Assembly: GCA_903855985.1 (NCBI GenBank)
Contig: CAIOAO010000013.1
Span: forward strand, 1 to 64,000
DNA length: 64,000 bases
Source: an uncultured Opitutia bacterium
GTDB lineage: Bacteria; Verrucomicrobiota; Verrucomicrobiia; Opitutales; Opitutaceae
Direction of reading: 5' to 3'
Made by a program: the position numbers and the translations under genes. The notes beneath the pieces are model-generated. The model searched no databases, was not told where the DNA came from, and worked only from the letters and a program-made list of their open reading frames with translations. This document shows, in pieces, positions 1 through 14,166 of the stretch (position 1 is the stretch's first letter; each line of letters opens with the position of its first letter).

Positions 1-838
<838 letters not shown>

Positions 839-893
839 TTAATTTTTTCTTCCTGGTGAACGTTGAAGGCGGAGAAGCGAAACCCCGGGCGGC

Positions 894-4673
<3,780 letters not shown>

Positions 4674-4773
4674 GAGAGTTCCCGATGAGGGTTAGGAGAC
4701 GAAAAAAGGAAAGGCGCCGGACTCAGCGTGCGGCGCGGAGAACCAACGAAAGAACAATAACGGAAAAGGCAAA

Positions 4774-4803
4774 GGACAGGCCGGGGGTGAACCCGGCCTG
4801 TCC
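4774..4803 (-). terminator. rplL-rpoB intergenic stem-loop (attenuator)
   Basis: A perfect 12-bp stem (GGACAGGCCGGG) encloses a 6-nt loop. On the minus strand it is followed by TTTGCCTTTT. It sits between rplL and rpoB, where E. coli has a partial terminator that sets the ratio of ribosomal protein to polymerase transcripts. The interrupted U tract fits an attenuator rather than a full stop. The stem is seen; the attenuating role is inferred. Confidence 0.7.
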
Positions 4804-4845
4804 GACTGAAAACGGACGGGATGCGGATGAAATCGCCAAGCGGTC

Positions 4846-5229
4846 TTACTTGAGTTCGACCTTGGCGCCGGCGGCCTCGAGCTTCTTCTTGAGCTCCTCG
4901 GCCTCGGCTTTGGCGACGTTCTCCTTGACGTTCTTGGGGGCCGCCTCGACGAGGTCCTTGGCCTCCTTGAGGCCGAGGCCCGTGATCGCACGGACTTCCT
5001 TGATGACGCCGATCTTGTTCGCGCCGGCCTCCTTGAGGACGACGGTGAACTCGGTCTGCGCCTCGGCGGCGGGAGCCCCGGCGGCGGCGGCGCCCGCGGG
5101 AGCGGCGGCGACGGCAGCGGCGGCGGACACGCCCCACTTGCCCTCGAGATCCTTCACGAGGGTCGCGAGTTCGAGGACGGGCTGGCTCGAGAGCCATTCG
5201 ATGACTTGGTCTTTGGTGATGTTGCTCAT
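4846..5229 (-). CDS. rplL: 50S ribosomal protein L7/L12
   Basis: The 127-residue stalk protein recruits translational GTPases to the ribosome. The N-terminal dimerisation helix (about 1-35) is followed by an Ala/Gly/Pro-rich hinge (about 36-58) and the C-terminal domain with the signature [12 protein letters not shown]. Length is normal for the family. It lies 139 b downstream of rplJ, in the order expected for L10-L7/L12. Confidence 0.98.
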   Translation of the reverse strand: MSNITKDQVIEWLSSQPVLELATLVKDLEGKWGVSAAAAVAAAPAGAAAAGAPAAEAQTEFTVVLKEAGANKIGVIKEVRAITGLGLKEAKDLVEAAPKNVKENVAKAEAEELKKKLEAAGAKVELK

Positions 5230-5368
5230 GGTGACTGCTCCTTGGAGTGGACTAGCGGTTTCGGGAAGTGAAACGCGTTTAAGAGACGTATCCCCTAGCC
5301 TGCTCCGGTGGATTTATTGCTTCCCCGGCTGACGCCGGAAAAATTGGGTTGGATGGATGAGGGGTGGA

Positions 5369-5893
5369 TTAGGCGGCCGGGGCGGCGGGAGCCGCCGGGG
5401 CCTCGGGAGCCGCGGGCGACTCCTTCTTGACCTTGGCGTCGAGCACGCGGACGAAGGCCGCGGCGTTCTGGGTGAACAGGCCGAGCAGTTGCGAGCGCAG
5501 CGCCTCGAACGAGGGCAGGTCCGCAATCTTGGCGAGGTCGGCGGCGGAGACGATTTTCTTCTCCATCACGCCCACCTTCACCTCGAGCTTCTGTTTGTCC
5601 TCGAAGAACTTCTTCAGGATCTTCGCGACGCCGGCGGAGTTCTTGCCACCCACGACGACGGCCGTCGGGCCGGTCAGGGCGCTCTCGAACTCGGGCAGGC
5701 CCAGGGCCTTGGCCGCGACGCGGAGGGAGCTGTTCTTGACGACGTGAAACTCGGCCTTCTCGGTGTCGAGGCGCTTGCGCAGCTCGGCCACATCGGCGAC
5801 CGTGACCTTCGTGAAGTTGGTCAGGATGACGTAGTCGGATTTCTTGAGGTGGGTCTCAACCTCGGCGATCAGGTAATTTTTTTCGGCTCTCAT
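5369..5893 (-). CDS. rplJ: 50S ribosomal protein L10
   Basis: The 174-residue L10 anchors L7/L12 dimers to 23S rRNA. The N-terminal RNA-binding domain (about 1-130) contains TEKAEFHVVKNSSLRVAAK and GPTAVVV. The tail after about 135 is the helix that binds the L7/L12 dimers, and it ends in an Ala/Pro-rich extension. Only 14 b separate it from the rplA stop codon, so the E. coli-type long L10 leader is absent here and any autoregulatory site must lie elsewhere. Confidence 0.97.
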   Translation of the reverse strand: MRAEKNYLIAEVETHLKKSDYVILTNFTKVTVADVAELRKRLDTEKAEFHVVKNSSLRVAAKALGLPEFESALTGPTAVVVGGKNSAGVAKILKKFFEDKQKLEVKVGVMEKKIVSAADLAKIADLPSFEALRSQLLGLFTQNAAAFVRVLDAKVKKESPAAPEAPAAPAAPAA

Positions 5894-5907
5894 GGTTGGG
5901 ACTCCGT

Positions 5908-6606
5908 TTAATATTTGCTGAACTCGGTGGCGGCGACATGGACGCCGGGGCTCATGCTGGATGAGAGGGCGACGGTCTTGATGTAGTTGCTGCCCTTGAA
6001 GGTGGAGGGCTTGGCCTTGCCGACGGCCTCGATGACGACGTTGGCGTTCTCGAGGATCTGGGCGGCGGTGAACGAGCGCTTGCCGATGCCGACGCCGATG
6101 TTGCAGGCCTTGTCCATCTTGAACTCCACGCGGCCGGCCTTGACGGCCTTGATGCCGGCAGGGATGTCATCGGTCACGGTGCCGGACTTCGGGTTGGGCA
6201 TCAGGCCCTTCGGGCCGAGGACGCGGGCGATCGTGCGGACGGTCTTCATCGCCTCGGTCGTCGCGATCGCGACGTCGAAGTCGAGCCAGCCCTCGTTGAT
6301 CTTGGCCATCATGTCCTGAAGACCGGCGTGGTCGGCCCCGGCGGCGATCGCCTTGGGCGCGTCGTCGGTGAAGACGAGCACGCGGACCTTCTTGCCGGAA
6401 CCGTTCGGGAGCGGCGTGGTGCCGCGCACCATCTGCTCGCCGGCGGTCGCGTCGACCCCGAGGCAGAAGGACAGCTCGACGGTCTCGTCGAACTTGGCCT
6501 TCGGGAATTTCGTGAGGAGCTCGACGGCTTCCGCCAGCGGGTAATCCTTGGTGAGATCAGCGACCTTGAGGGCGCTGGTGTATCGTTTGCTATGGGCTTT
6601 GGGCAT
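5908..6606 (-). CDS. rplA: 50S ribosomal protein L1
   Basis: L1 forms the mobile L1 stalk near the E site. From the ATG at 6606 (MPKAHSKRY) the protein has 232 residues, normal for L1. The track's longer version begins 49 codons upstream in sequence that overlaps the intergenic gap and the end of rplK, and that extension does not look like L1. Family hallmarks include LTKFPKAKFDETVEL, RVLGPKGLMPNPKSGTV and the C-terminal KGSNYIKTVALSSSMSPG. It follows rplK in the standard order. Confidence 0.97.
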   Translation of the reverse strand: MPKAHSKRYTSALKVADLTKDYPLAEAVELLTKFPKAKFDETVELSFCLGVDATAGEQMVRGTTPLPNGSGKKVRVLVFTDDAPKAIAAGADHAGLQDMMAKINEGWLDFDVAIATTEAMKTVRTIARVLGPKGLMPNPKSGTVTDDIPAGIKAVKAGRVEFKMDKACNIGVGIGKRSFTAAQILENANVVIEAVGKAKPSTFKGSNYIKTVALSSSMSPGVHVAATEFSKY

Positions 6607-6676
6607 TAGGGACTCCTTGCGGTGCGAACGTTCCGGGTGGAACTCCCGCGTTGAGTTGGGTTGTCGGGTGGAAAAA

Positions 6677-7102
6677 TCAGTCGATGACGTCGATGCCCAT
6701 GTTGCGGGCGGTACCGGCGATGATCTTGATGCCGGCGGCCTCGTCCTTGGCATTCATGTCGGCCTTCTTCAGCTTCCAGATCTCGGCCAGCTGCTTCTTC
6801 GTGACCTTGCCGACCTTGTCCTGGTTGGGCTTGGCGGAGCCGCTGGCGATGTTGGCGGCCTTCTTGAGGAGGACCGACGCCGGGGGCGACTTGAGGATGA
6901 ACGTGAAGCTCTTGTCCGAGAACACCGTGATGACCACCGGCAGGATCATGCCGTTCTGGTCCTTGGTGCGGGCGTTGAAGTCTTTGCAGAACGCCATGAT
7001 GTTGACGCCCTGCGCGCCGAGCGCGGGACCGACCGGGGGCGCGGGATTCGCGGCGCCGGCGGGCAACTGGAGGCGGATGTAACCTTGGATCTTCTTGGCC
7101 AT
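6677..7102 (-). CDS. rplK: 50S ribosomal protein L11
   Basis: The 141-residue L11 binds the GTPase-associated centre of 23S rRNA. The N-terminal proline-rich domain shows the signature [19 protein letters not shown], the hinge region through which thiostrepton and release factors act. The C-terminal RNA-binding domain carries [18 protein letters not shown] and ends [10 protein letters not shown]. It is preceded by nusG with a 44-b gap and followed by rplA. Confidence 0.98.
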   Translation of the reverse strand: MAKKIQGYIRLQLPAGAANPAPPVGPALGAQGVNIMAFCKDFNARTKDQNGMILPVVITVFSDKSFTFILKSPPASVLLKKAANIASGSAKPNQDKVGKVTKKQLAEIWKLKKADMNAKDEAAGIKIIAGTARNMGIDVID

Positions 7103-7146
7103 AAGAGGTGGTGTTTAGTTAAAAAGTTGGGAGCGGGGGCGGCAGG

Positions 7147-7728
7147 TCACTCGGTGACGCGGGAAACCTGCCAGTATTCGAGCTCGACCGGGGTGAAGCG
7201 GCCGAAAATGGAGACGGAAACCTTGAGCTTGCCGCGGTCGGGATCGATTTCATCGATCCGGCCGGTGAGGCTGGCGAACGCGCCGTCGTTGATCTTCACT
7301 TCCTCGCCGATGCTGTACTGGACCTTCGGCACTTCCTTGCCGTTGGCCGCCTCGATGCGGGAGCGAATCTCGTCGATCTCGGACTGGCGCAGGGCCGCGG
7401 GGGCCTCGCCGCCGACAAAGCCGATCACGCCGGAGACTTCCTTCACGAAGTACCACGGCTTGTTGATGAGCTTCTTGTCCTCGCCGAAGAGCACCATCTG
7501 GATGAAGACGTAACCCGGGTAGAGCTTGCGGACCTTCGTGCTCTTCTTGCCGTTCTTGACCTCGGAAACGACCTCGGTCGGGAGCAGCACCTCGAAGATG
7601 GCGTCGTCGAGCTCCTCGGCCTTTTTGAACTTCTCGATGTAGTTCTTCACCTTGTTCTCCTGGCCGGAGAGCGTGTGCAGGGCAAACCACTGGGCGGTGG
7701 CGGGAGCGGTGGGGCTGGAAGTGGACAT
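7147..7728 (-). CDS. nusG: Transcription termination/antitermination factor NusG
   Basis: NusG bridges RNA polymerase with Rho or the leading ribosome. I choose the ATG at 7728 (MSTSSPTAPATAQWFALHT), which gives 193 residues. The track's ATG lies 40 codons earlier and its extension lies inside secE. The NGN domain covers about 10-130, with KLYPGYVFIQM and WYFVKEVSGVIGFVGG. The C-terminal KOW domain holds IGEEVKINDGAFASLTG. The start is 7 b downstream of the secE stop codon, the conserved secE-nusG coupling. Confidence 0.97.
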   Translation of the reverse strand: MSTSSPTAPATAQWFALHTLSGQENKVKNYIEKFKKAEELDDAIFEVLLPTEVVSEVKNGKKSTKVRKLYPGYVFIQMVLFGEDKKLINKPWYFVKEVSGVIGFVGGEAPAALRQSEIDEIRSRIEAANGKEVPKVQYSIGEEVKINDGAFASLTGRIDEIDPDRGKLKVSVSIFGRFTPVELEYWQVSRVTE

Positions 7729-7735
7729 GGCGCGG

Positions 7736-7939
7736 TTAGCTGACCAACCTCGTGAACAGGTCGACGAAGTTATAGAGGGCAAAATCGCTGATGGAGGTGA
7801 ACACACCCAGGATGACCGCGGCGAGGATGACCACGACGGTCGAGTCACGCAGCTCGGTCCAAGTCGGCCAGGTGGCCTTCTTGAGTTCGTCGATCATCTC
7901 GACGACAAAGATGCGGGTGCTGCTGAACGGGTTTTTCAT
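7736..7939 (-). CDS. secE: Preprotein translocase subunit SecE
   Basis: This is a 67-residue single-span SecE, the short form found outside gamma-proteobacteria. The amphipathic helix contains MIDELKKATWPTWTELRDST and is followed by one membrane segment (about 34-56). The correct start is MKNPFSS at 7939; the 82-residue track version starts inside the tRNA-Trp gene. SecE clamps SecY in the protein-conducting channel. The rpmG gene often found next to secE is not present here. Confidence 0.95.
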   Translation of the reverse strand: MKNPFSSTRIFVVEMIDELKKATWPTWTELRDSTVVVILAAVILGVFTSISDFALYNFVDLFTRLVS

Positions 7940-7950
7940 GGGCTGGAATT

Positions 7951-8026
7951 TGGCAGGCGCGGAGGGAATCGAACCCCCAACCAACGGTTTTGGAGACCGC
8001 TACTCTACCAATTGAGCTACACGCCT
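7951..8026 (-). tRNA. tRNA-Trp (anticodon CCA)
   Basis: This is a 76-nt cloverleaf with CCA encoded. The acceptor arm AGGCGTG pairs with CGCGCCT, the discriminator is G, and the anticodon loop reads CTCCAAA with anticodon CCA. The T arm shows GGTTCGATTCC. It lies between tuf and secE on the same strand, a widely conserved position, and is probably processed from the tuf-secE transcript. Confidence 0.97.
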
Positions 8027-8051
8027 GTAATGGGCTTTCTTAGACGACGCA

Positions 8052-8077
8052 GCCGAGGCCCCCGAAAGGGCCTCGGC
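8052..8077 (-). terminator. Stem-loop downstream of tuf
   Basis: A 10-bp perfect stem (GCCGAGGCCC / GGGCCTCGGC) with a 6-nt loop lies just after the tuf stop codon and before tRNA-Trp. No U tract follows on the minus strand, so it may be a weak terminator or an mRNA 3'-end and RNA-processing element rather than a strong Rho-independent stop. Confidence 0.5.
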
Positions 8078-8105
8078 GTCGCCGAGTTAAACGGTTGATG
8101 GAGAC

Positions 8106-9296
<1,191 letters not shown>

Positions 9297-9374
9297 GTGG
9301 AGTTTGAGCGTTAACGGGTTAAACGATGAATTTGACCTCTATTTTTACGTCGCAGAAGTCGTGCGACGTTGACC

Positions 9375-9450
9375 TGGAGCCCAGAACCGGATTCGAACCG
9401 GCGACCTCGTCCTTACCAAGGACGTGCTCTGCCAACTGAGCTATCTGGGC
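9375..9450 (-). tRNA. tRNA-Thr (anticodon GGT)
   Basis: This is a 76-nt cloverleaf with CCA encoded. The acceptor stem GCCCAGA pairs with TCTGGGC and the discriminator is T. The anticodon stem CGTCC/GGACG encloses TTGGTAA, giving anticodon GGT. It lies 78 b upstream of tuf on the same strand, as in the classical thrT-tufB arrangement. Confidence 0.97.
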
Positions 9451-9487
9451 AGACCAAGGGAGGGTCAAAAAACGAAAAAGAGGGTAG

Positions 9488-9516
9488 AAAGTGCAGGCCG
9501 TAAAATGGACCGTCAA
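9488..9516 (-). promoter_or_regulatory. Possible sigma-70 promoter for tRNA-Thr-tuf
   Basis: On the minus strand TTGACG (9511-9516) is a good -35 box. Seventeen bases later comes CACTTT (9488-9493), a poor -10. The position, about 35 b upstream of tRNA-Thr, is right for the operon promoter. Only the -35 is convincing. Confidence 0.35.
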
Positions 9517-9543
9517 CAGCAAACTACACTTTCTCCGAAAAAA

Positions 9544-10260
9544 CTACGGGCCGATGCAGATGCGATAGAAACCGGGAGCCAGTCGCTGACCGGCATGAAG
9601 CGTTTTTACGAGGTAATTTTGGAAATATCCGTCCACAGCCGCCACCCGTGAGCTTTCGGTCAGCGTGGGCGGACCCACCAGGCCCATCGCATCGACCGCC
9701 ACGAGGAACTCCAATGGCTGCCAGGCCCCGCCCGGGGGATTGGCATTGGCCAAGGGTTGGGCCAGAAGTCGCTGGCCATTGACCGCCGCCAGTATCTCTA
9801 TAAAAGCTTTTCTTACAATTAGTTGAGTAGCCGGTTGATCCGACTGACCCAGCCCCAGGAATGACTGCCCGGACCGATCCGCCGCCAGGGCATCCGCCGG
9901 GCGCGCCGGTACCTTGATGGCCGCGGGAAAGTTCAAATTGAGCTCCGTTTCCGCAAACGCCAGTTTGGCGGGATAACCCTGAAAAGAGCCGCCCGGCTCG
10001 CGCTGGGTGTTCGCCGGCAGGGCATTTTGGCCGGAATTCCATTCGGTCGGCAAAAACAGCGGGGTCGGATCGGTCAGGGCCGCCTCATTGGGCTTCAGAC
10101 TCACCAGTCTGACGGCGCTTCCGGGTGTTTTTACCGGCTGCAGGGGCCGCACCCGGGTGCCACCCGGCGCCCGGAAGAGCAGGAAAAACGCGACCAGCAC
10201 GACCACGGCGCCGGCCACCGCATACACCCACCGGTATTGCCGGCCCGTCGCGGTCTTCAT
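9544..10260 (-). CDS. TonB-like periplasmic protein of the exbBD operon
   Basis: I do not recognise a named family with certainty. The 238-residue product has a short basic N-terminus, one membrane helix (about 12-30, VYAVAGAVVVLVAFFLLF) and a periplasmic remainder. The last 90 residues (IEILAAVNGQ to LAPGFYRICIGP) resemble the small C-terminal domain of TonB-type transducers only loosely, and there is no proline-rich Glu-Pro/Lys-Pro linker. It starts 5 b after the exbD stop codon, so it is translated with ExbB and ExbD and is the natural candidate for the transducer or effector of that motor. Confidence 0.5.
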   Translation of the reverse strand: MKTATGRQYRWVYAVAGAVVVLVAFFLLFRAPGGTRVRPLQPVKTPGSAVRLVSLKPNEAALTDPTPLFLPTEWNSGQNALPANTQREPGGSFQGYPAKLAFAETELNLNFPAAIKVPARPADALAADRSGQSFLGLGQSDQPATQLIVRKAFIEILAAVNGQRLLAQPLANANPPGGAWQPLEFLVAVDAMGLVGPPTLTESSRVAAVDGYFQNYLVKTLHAGQRLAPGFYRICIGP

Positions 10261-10265
10261 CGTCG

Positions 10266-10715
10266 TCAGCGACCCGGTGCCGGGTAGGCCGCCGGCTCTT
10301 CCGCCGCGAGGGTGATGTTGGAACCAAAGCCCGCCTCCCGGGCGGCGCTGACAATTTCATTCTGCACCGACACGGGGACGCCGGCGCTCATGCGTACCAG
10401 CAGCGAGGGGTGCTTGTTTTTCTTCGCCTCGGTTTTCAGCCATTCGCGCAGCTGCGGCAGGCTGAGCAGGCCGTCGGCAAAGATCTGCCCGGAGTTCTTG
10501 ACGCTGATAGTGCTCGTTGTGGTCACGGCGTTGCTCACCGCGCCCGGCAGTTTTGGCAGCTCAAAATCCACCCCCAGACCCGGTGCGAGCACGAAGCGGG
10601 AGCCGAACACAAAGAAGAAAAGCACCAGCATGCCCACGTTCACATAGAACAGGGCGTCGAGGTTCCGCGGCTGCGCCCGCAGCTTGGCGGCGAGATCCAG
10701 CGGGCGCGTGATCAT
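10266..10715 (-). CDS. ExbD/TolR-family biopolymer transport protein (Asp-to-Asn in the TM)
   Basis: The 149-residue product has the ExbD layout: a short cytoplasmic N-terminus, one membrane helix (about 24-40), then FVLAPGLGVDFELP and a periplasmic domain. In ExbD and TolR the membrane helix begins with an essential Asp (IDV in E. coli ExbD, Asp25). Here the aligned residue is Asn26 (VNVGMLVLFFFV), codon AAC at 10638-10640. Its ATG overlaps the exbB stop by 4 b (ATGA), indicating coupled translation. It may be a true ExbD that lost the proton-binding residue or a divergent stator. Confidence 0.8.
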   Translation of the reverse strand: MITRPLDLAAKLRAQPRNLDALFYVNVGMLVLFFFVFGSRFVLAPGLGVDFELPKLPGAVSNAVTTTSTISVKNSGQIFADGLLSLPQLREWLKTEAKKNKHPSLLVRMSAGVPVSVQNEIVSAAREAGFGSNITLAAEEPAAYPAPGR

Positions 10716-11383
10716 TTTTTATCCCCCGCCCCACCCTCGCCGGCAGGCCCGGTGCCCGGCGCCACGCCCCGGTAGTCCGTCTGCAGGTATTTCATGATCT
10801 CATTCCCCGCCCACTCCACGTCGCGCACGATGGCGCGGACGCGGCCGCTCAGGAAATGGTGCGCCAGATGCGCCGGGATCGCGAGCATCAGGCCCCCCGC
10901 CGTGCACAGCAGCGCCTGCCACATGCCCTTGGCGAGCACGCTGGCCGTGGCGTAGTCCCGCTCGAAGGCGAGAAACGTGGTGACAAAGCCCAGGACCGTG
11001 CCCAGCAGGCCGACGAGCGGCGCAACCTGGGCGATCGCCGCGATGCTGCCGAGCCGCCGCTCCAGCACGGGCAGCTCGACGATCGCGGCCTCCTGCACAT
11101 GGAAGCGCATCGCGTCGGCGCCGTCGTCCGCGTGCAGCAGCGCCGCCTTCACCACTGCCGCCACCGGGCCGGGGGTTTCCTCGCACACCGTCAGCGCCTC
11201 GACGATGCGGCGCTTGGCGAGGATGTTCTTGATGCCGCCGATGAAGGCCGTGGAGCGGATCTGCCCGCGGTGCAGGTAAAGGGTGCGCTCGATCACGAGC
11301 ATGAGGCAGAGCAGGCCGAGCGCGAGCAGCACCCACATCATCGGGCCGCCCTTGGCGAAAAGGCTGAAGTCAAAAACGGACAT
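10712..11383 (-). CDS. MotA/TolQ/ExbB-family protein (Glu-to-Gln in the pore)
   Basis: The 223-residue protein has three membrane helices (about 14-31, 118-140, 155-178) typical of ExbB and TolQ. The polar residues Thr129 (LGTVLG) and Thr161 (LLCTAGG) match E. coli Thr148 and Thr181. The residue aligned with the conserved pore Glu176 (AEALLATA) is Gln156 (MWQALLCTA), codon CAG at 10916-10918 on the coding strand. It is the second gene of an operon with the TPR protein upstream and ExbD-like plus TonB-like genes downstream. Confidence 0.85.
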   Translation of the reverse strand: MSVFDFSLFAKGGPMMWVLLALGLLCLMLVIERTLYLHRGQIRSTAFIGGIKNILAKRRIVEALTVCEETPGPVAAVVKAALLHADDGADAMRFHVQEAAIVELPVLERRLGSIAAIAQVAPLVGLLGTVLGFVTTFLAFERDYATASVLAKGMWQALLCTAGGLMLAIPAHLAHHFLSGRVRAIVRDVEWAGNEIMKYLQTDYRGVAPGTGPAGEGGAGDKK

Positions 11384-11447
11384 CGTGAGCGGGAGTTAGA
11401 CTGGGTTCATTCCGTGGCGTAAATCCGAAAGCATGCGGGCGGCGCGC

Positions 11448-14039
11448 TCAGGGTTTCGTCTCCGGGAGATTGAAGCGGGCCAGCCGCGCCTTCGCCAGGT
11501 CCTCGCCCGGGCTCAGCCGGGCCTTCAGGATCAGCAGCCAGGCCTCCTTGGCCTGCTCGAGTTTTTCCTGCGATTCGAACAGCGTGCCGAGTTCAAGGAG
11601 CGTGCGCGCCATCCAGTAGCGGCCCTTCGCCCCCAGCTGCGCCGCGAGCGCGGGATCCTTGACCAGGAACTCGTGCACCACGTCCTTCCACCACACCTCC
11701 TCGGCCCGGGCGGCGTCGCCCCGGCGCGCAAACAGATAGCCGAGATTGAACCCGGCCTCGACCCGCACATCCACCGGCGCGTCCACGCGGTCGCGCAGGT
11801 GCTCGAACAGGACGATGGCGCGCTCCGCCTGGCTCGGGTCGCTGGCGGATTGCGCGTTGTGACACTCCGCCAGCGCGAGCTGTGCGAGGATCACGTCCTT
11901 GTGCGCCACGTAGTTGTTCACGAGCGTTTCGTAAACCTGCTGGGCCTGCGGAAACTGGTTCAGTTTCCGCAGCAAGTCGCCCTGCTTGAGCCGGGCGTAG
12001 AACACCAGGTCGCTCTGCTGATACCTCTTCACCAGGTCCTCGATCAGCCGGTTGGCCTCGGCAAAATTGGCGTCCTGGCCGCGCCGTTCCGCCTGCAGCG
12101 CCGCCTGGTAGAGCGCATAGGGCGCGTAGGTGTTGTCCGGGAATTCGTCGGCGAGCTTTGTGAACAGCTGCTGGGCCTCCACGGTCTTGTCCTGCTTCTC
12201 GTAGTGCTCGGCTTCGACAAAGTAGGAATACACCGCGGCGTCCGACCGCGGGAAATCCGCGCGCAGTTTTTTCAGCAGCTCCAGCGCATCCGCCTCGCGC
12301 CCGAGGGCAAAGCTCGCCTCGCCCTTCAGCAGCGCCCCCGTGCTTTCCATCTCGCTCTTCAGCGCCGGCGCCACGCCTTCCAGCTTCGCCGGCAGCGCGT
12401 CCACCAGCTTGAGCGTCTGCTCCGGCTGGCCCGCCTCGAGTGACAGCCGGGCCTGCAGCCAGGCCATCCGGGCCTGCAGCTCCGGCGGCAACGAACCCGG
12501 CGACTGCCGCGGAAACGCGAGCAGCCGGTTCACCCGGTCGTACGCGTCCTTCGTCTGGTCATGCGTCTGGAGCGCGCGCGCCAGGTTCCACTCCGCCTGC
12601 CAGCGATTCACCGCGTCGAAGGCCGGATTCTTAGCCAGGTCGTCGAGCACCGTCTGCGCCGTGTCCAGCGAGCCGGCCTCCATTTCGGCGAGTACGCGTT
12701 GAAACATCAGGTTGCCCGGCGGCACACCCGCCGGTGGCTCGGCCAGCGTCGCCGCGTAGGCGTCGGCCGCGCTGCGAAAATCCCGCGCCCGGAACCACGC
12801 CTCGGCCACAAGCACTCCGAGCTGCGCATGTTCCGGCCCAGCAGCAAGTTCCGCACGCGCCTTGGCTGCGTTGTCGGCCGCCGTGCGGTAGCGCAGCTGC
12901 GCCCACGCCGAGCCGGTCAGCACGCCGAGGGCGTGGGCCTTGAGCGGCGAGCCGGGAAACTTCTGCAGCAGCGCGTGCGCATCGTCCTCGGCTTGGGCGT
13001 AATTCCGATCCGCCAGCGCCAGTTCGGCCCGGAACAGCAGCAGATCCTCCAGGATCGGATGCGCCGCCGGCAGGCCGATGAGCCCATCGAGTTTCTTGCG
13101 GAACTCCGCCCGCGCCGGATCGCGGTCGGACGCCCGGGCGAGCAGCTGGAGGGCGATGCGCTGCTTGTCGCGGTCGGCGCCCTCGCGCAGCAGTTCGTTG
13201 AGCGCGGTGCGGCCCGCACCTTCATCGGCGCCGGCGATCAGGCCCAGCACGAGCCGCGTGCTGTCCAGCTCGTCCCGTTCCTCCGCCGGCATGATGGCGA
13301 GCTGCCGTTGCAGCAGTGCGATGGCCTCGCTCTTCCGGCCGAGGGCGTCGAGCATGGCTGCGTACGTCCGCGCAATGCCGTAGCCGATTTTGCGGCCTTG
13401 AAATTGTTCGAGGTTCTTCCGCTGTGTCTCCGCCTCGGCGTCCGTCACCGGTCCGAGCCGCAGCCGCGCCTGCTCCCGCGCGAGGATGAAACGCGCCCGG
13501 GAAAAATTGGTCCCGGCCGCGCCCTCCGCCTGCTGGTAGAAATCCTTGGCCCCGTTCACGTCGTTCGCCGCGTCCGCCAGCAGCCCCTGCAGGTAGAAAT
13601 ACCAGGCCCGGTCGGTCGCCGCCACCTCGTCCGCCTTGATCGCCGCGAGTTCGCCCCGCGCCGCATCCACCTTGCGCTGCTGCAGCGCCGCGAGTGCCGC
13701 GCGCAGATGCCAGGCCGCGCCGCGCCAGCCAATGTACGCCTGCAGCGCCTGCTCCGCCTCGGCCGCCCGGCCGTCGTCCAGCAGCGCCGTGGCCAGCCGG
13801 AGGGTCAGTCGCGCGCGATCGCCATCCGGCGCCGCCAGCAGCCCGCGGTACAACTCCGCCGCCACGGCGGGAAAACCCATCTCGGCCGCCCGGTCGGCAG
13901 CCGCCAGGGTCAGGGCCTTGTCTCCCGGCGAAGCCGCGCGGGTTGCCGCCACGAGCGGGACCGGGGCGAAGAGCGGCGCCTGCGCGCGCAGGACCGTGGC
14001 CGTGGCCAGCAGGAGGACGGGGAGGATTCGGAATCGCAT
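11448..14039 (-). CDS. Exported tetratricopeptide-repeat protein
   Basis: From the ATG at 14039 (MRFRILPVLLLATATVLRAQ) the product has 863 residues with a clear signal peptide cut near ALA-like RAQ-AP. The rest is almost entirely alpha-helical TPR or Sel1-like repeats, for example YFVEAEHYEKQDKTVEAQQL followed by KLADEFPDNTYAPYALYQAA. It is likely a periplasmic scaffold and resembles the CpoB/YbgF or BamD type of partner that accompanies Tol-Pal or Ton motors. It opens the operon with exbB (64-b gap), exbD and the TonB-like gene. The longer track start adds 30 residues upstream of the signal peptide and is unlikely. Confidence 0.75.
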   Translation of the reverse strand: MRFRILPVLLLATATVLRAQAPLFAPVPLVAATRAASPGDKALTLAAADRAAEMGFPAVAAELYRGLLAAPDGDRARLTLRLATALLDDGRAAEAEQALQAYIGWRGAAWHLRAALAALQQRKVDAARGELAAIKADEVAATDRAWYFYLQGLLADAANDVNGAKDFYQQAEGAAGTNFSRARFILAREQARLRLGPVTDAEAETQRKNLEQFQGRKIGYGIARTYAAMLDALGRKSEAIALLQRQLAIMPAEERDELDSTRLVLGLIAGADEGAGRTALNELLREGADRDKQRIALQLLARASDRDPARAEFRKKLDGLIGLPAAHPILEDLLLFRAELALADRNYAQAEDDAHALLQKFPGSPLKAHALGVLTGSAWAQLRYRTAADNAAKARAELAAGPEHAQLGVLVAEAWFRARDFRSAADAYAATLAEPPAGVPPGNLMFQRVLAEMEAGSLDTAQTVLDDLAKNPAFDAVNRWQAEWNLARALQTHDQTKDAYDRVNRLLAFPRQSPGSLPPELQARMAWLQARLSLEAGQPEQTLKLVDALPAKLEGVAPALKSEMESTGALLKGEASFALGREADALELLKKLRADFPRSDAAVYSYFVEAEHYEKQDKTVEAQQLFTKLADEFPDNTYAPYALYQAALQAERRGQDANFAEANRLIEDLVKRYQQSDLVFYARLKQGDLLRKLNQFPQAQQVYETLVNNYVAHKDVILAQLALAECHNAQSASDPSQAERAIVLFEHLRDRVDAPVDVRVEAGFNLGYLFARRGDAARAEEVWWKDVVHEFLVKDPALAAQLGAKGRYWMARTLLELGTLFESQEKLEQAKEAWLLILKARLSPGEDLAKARLARFNLPETKP

Positions 14040-14166
14040 GCGAACGCGGCTAAGTTGCTGCGCCCCATGGAAACAATCAACCGCGTTGTAATCAGTTCCT
14101 TCTGGCGCGCCCGGGTTCCCTCGGCACACTCACCGGCGTCAGTTTTCCCCTTCAATTCATCCCATC

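Noticed and set aside
7954-7984. SecE start inside the tRNA-Trp gene (82-residue version)
   Set aside because: The upstream ATG would require translating the tRNA. ATG 7939 gives a normal 67-residue SecE.
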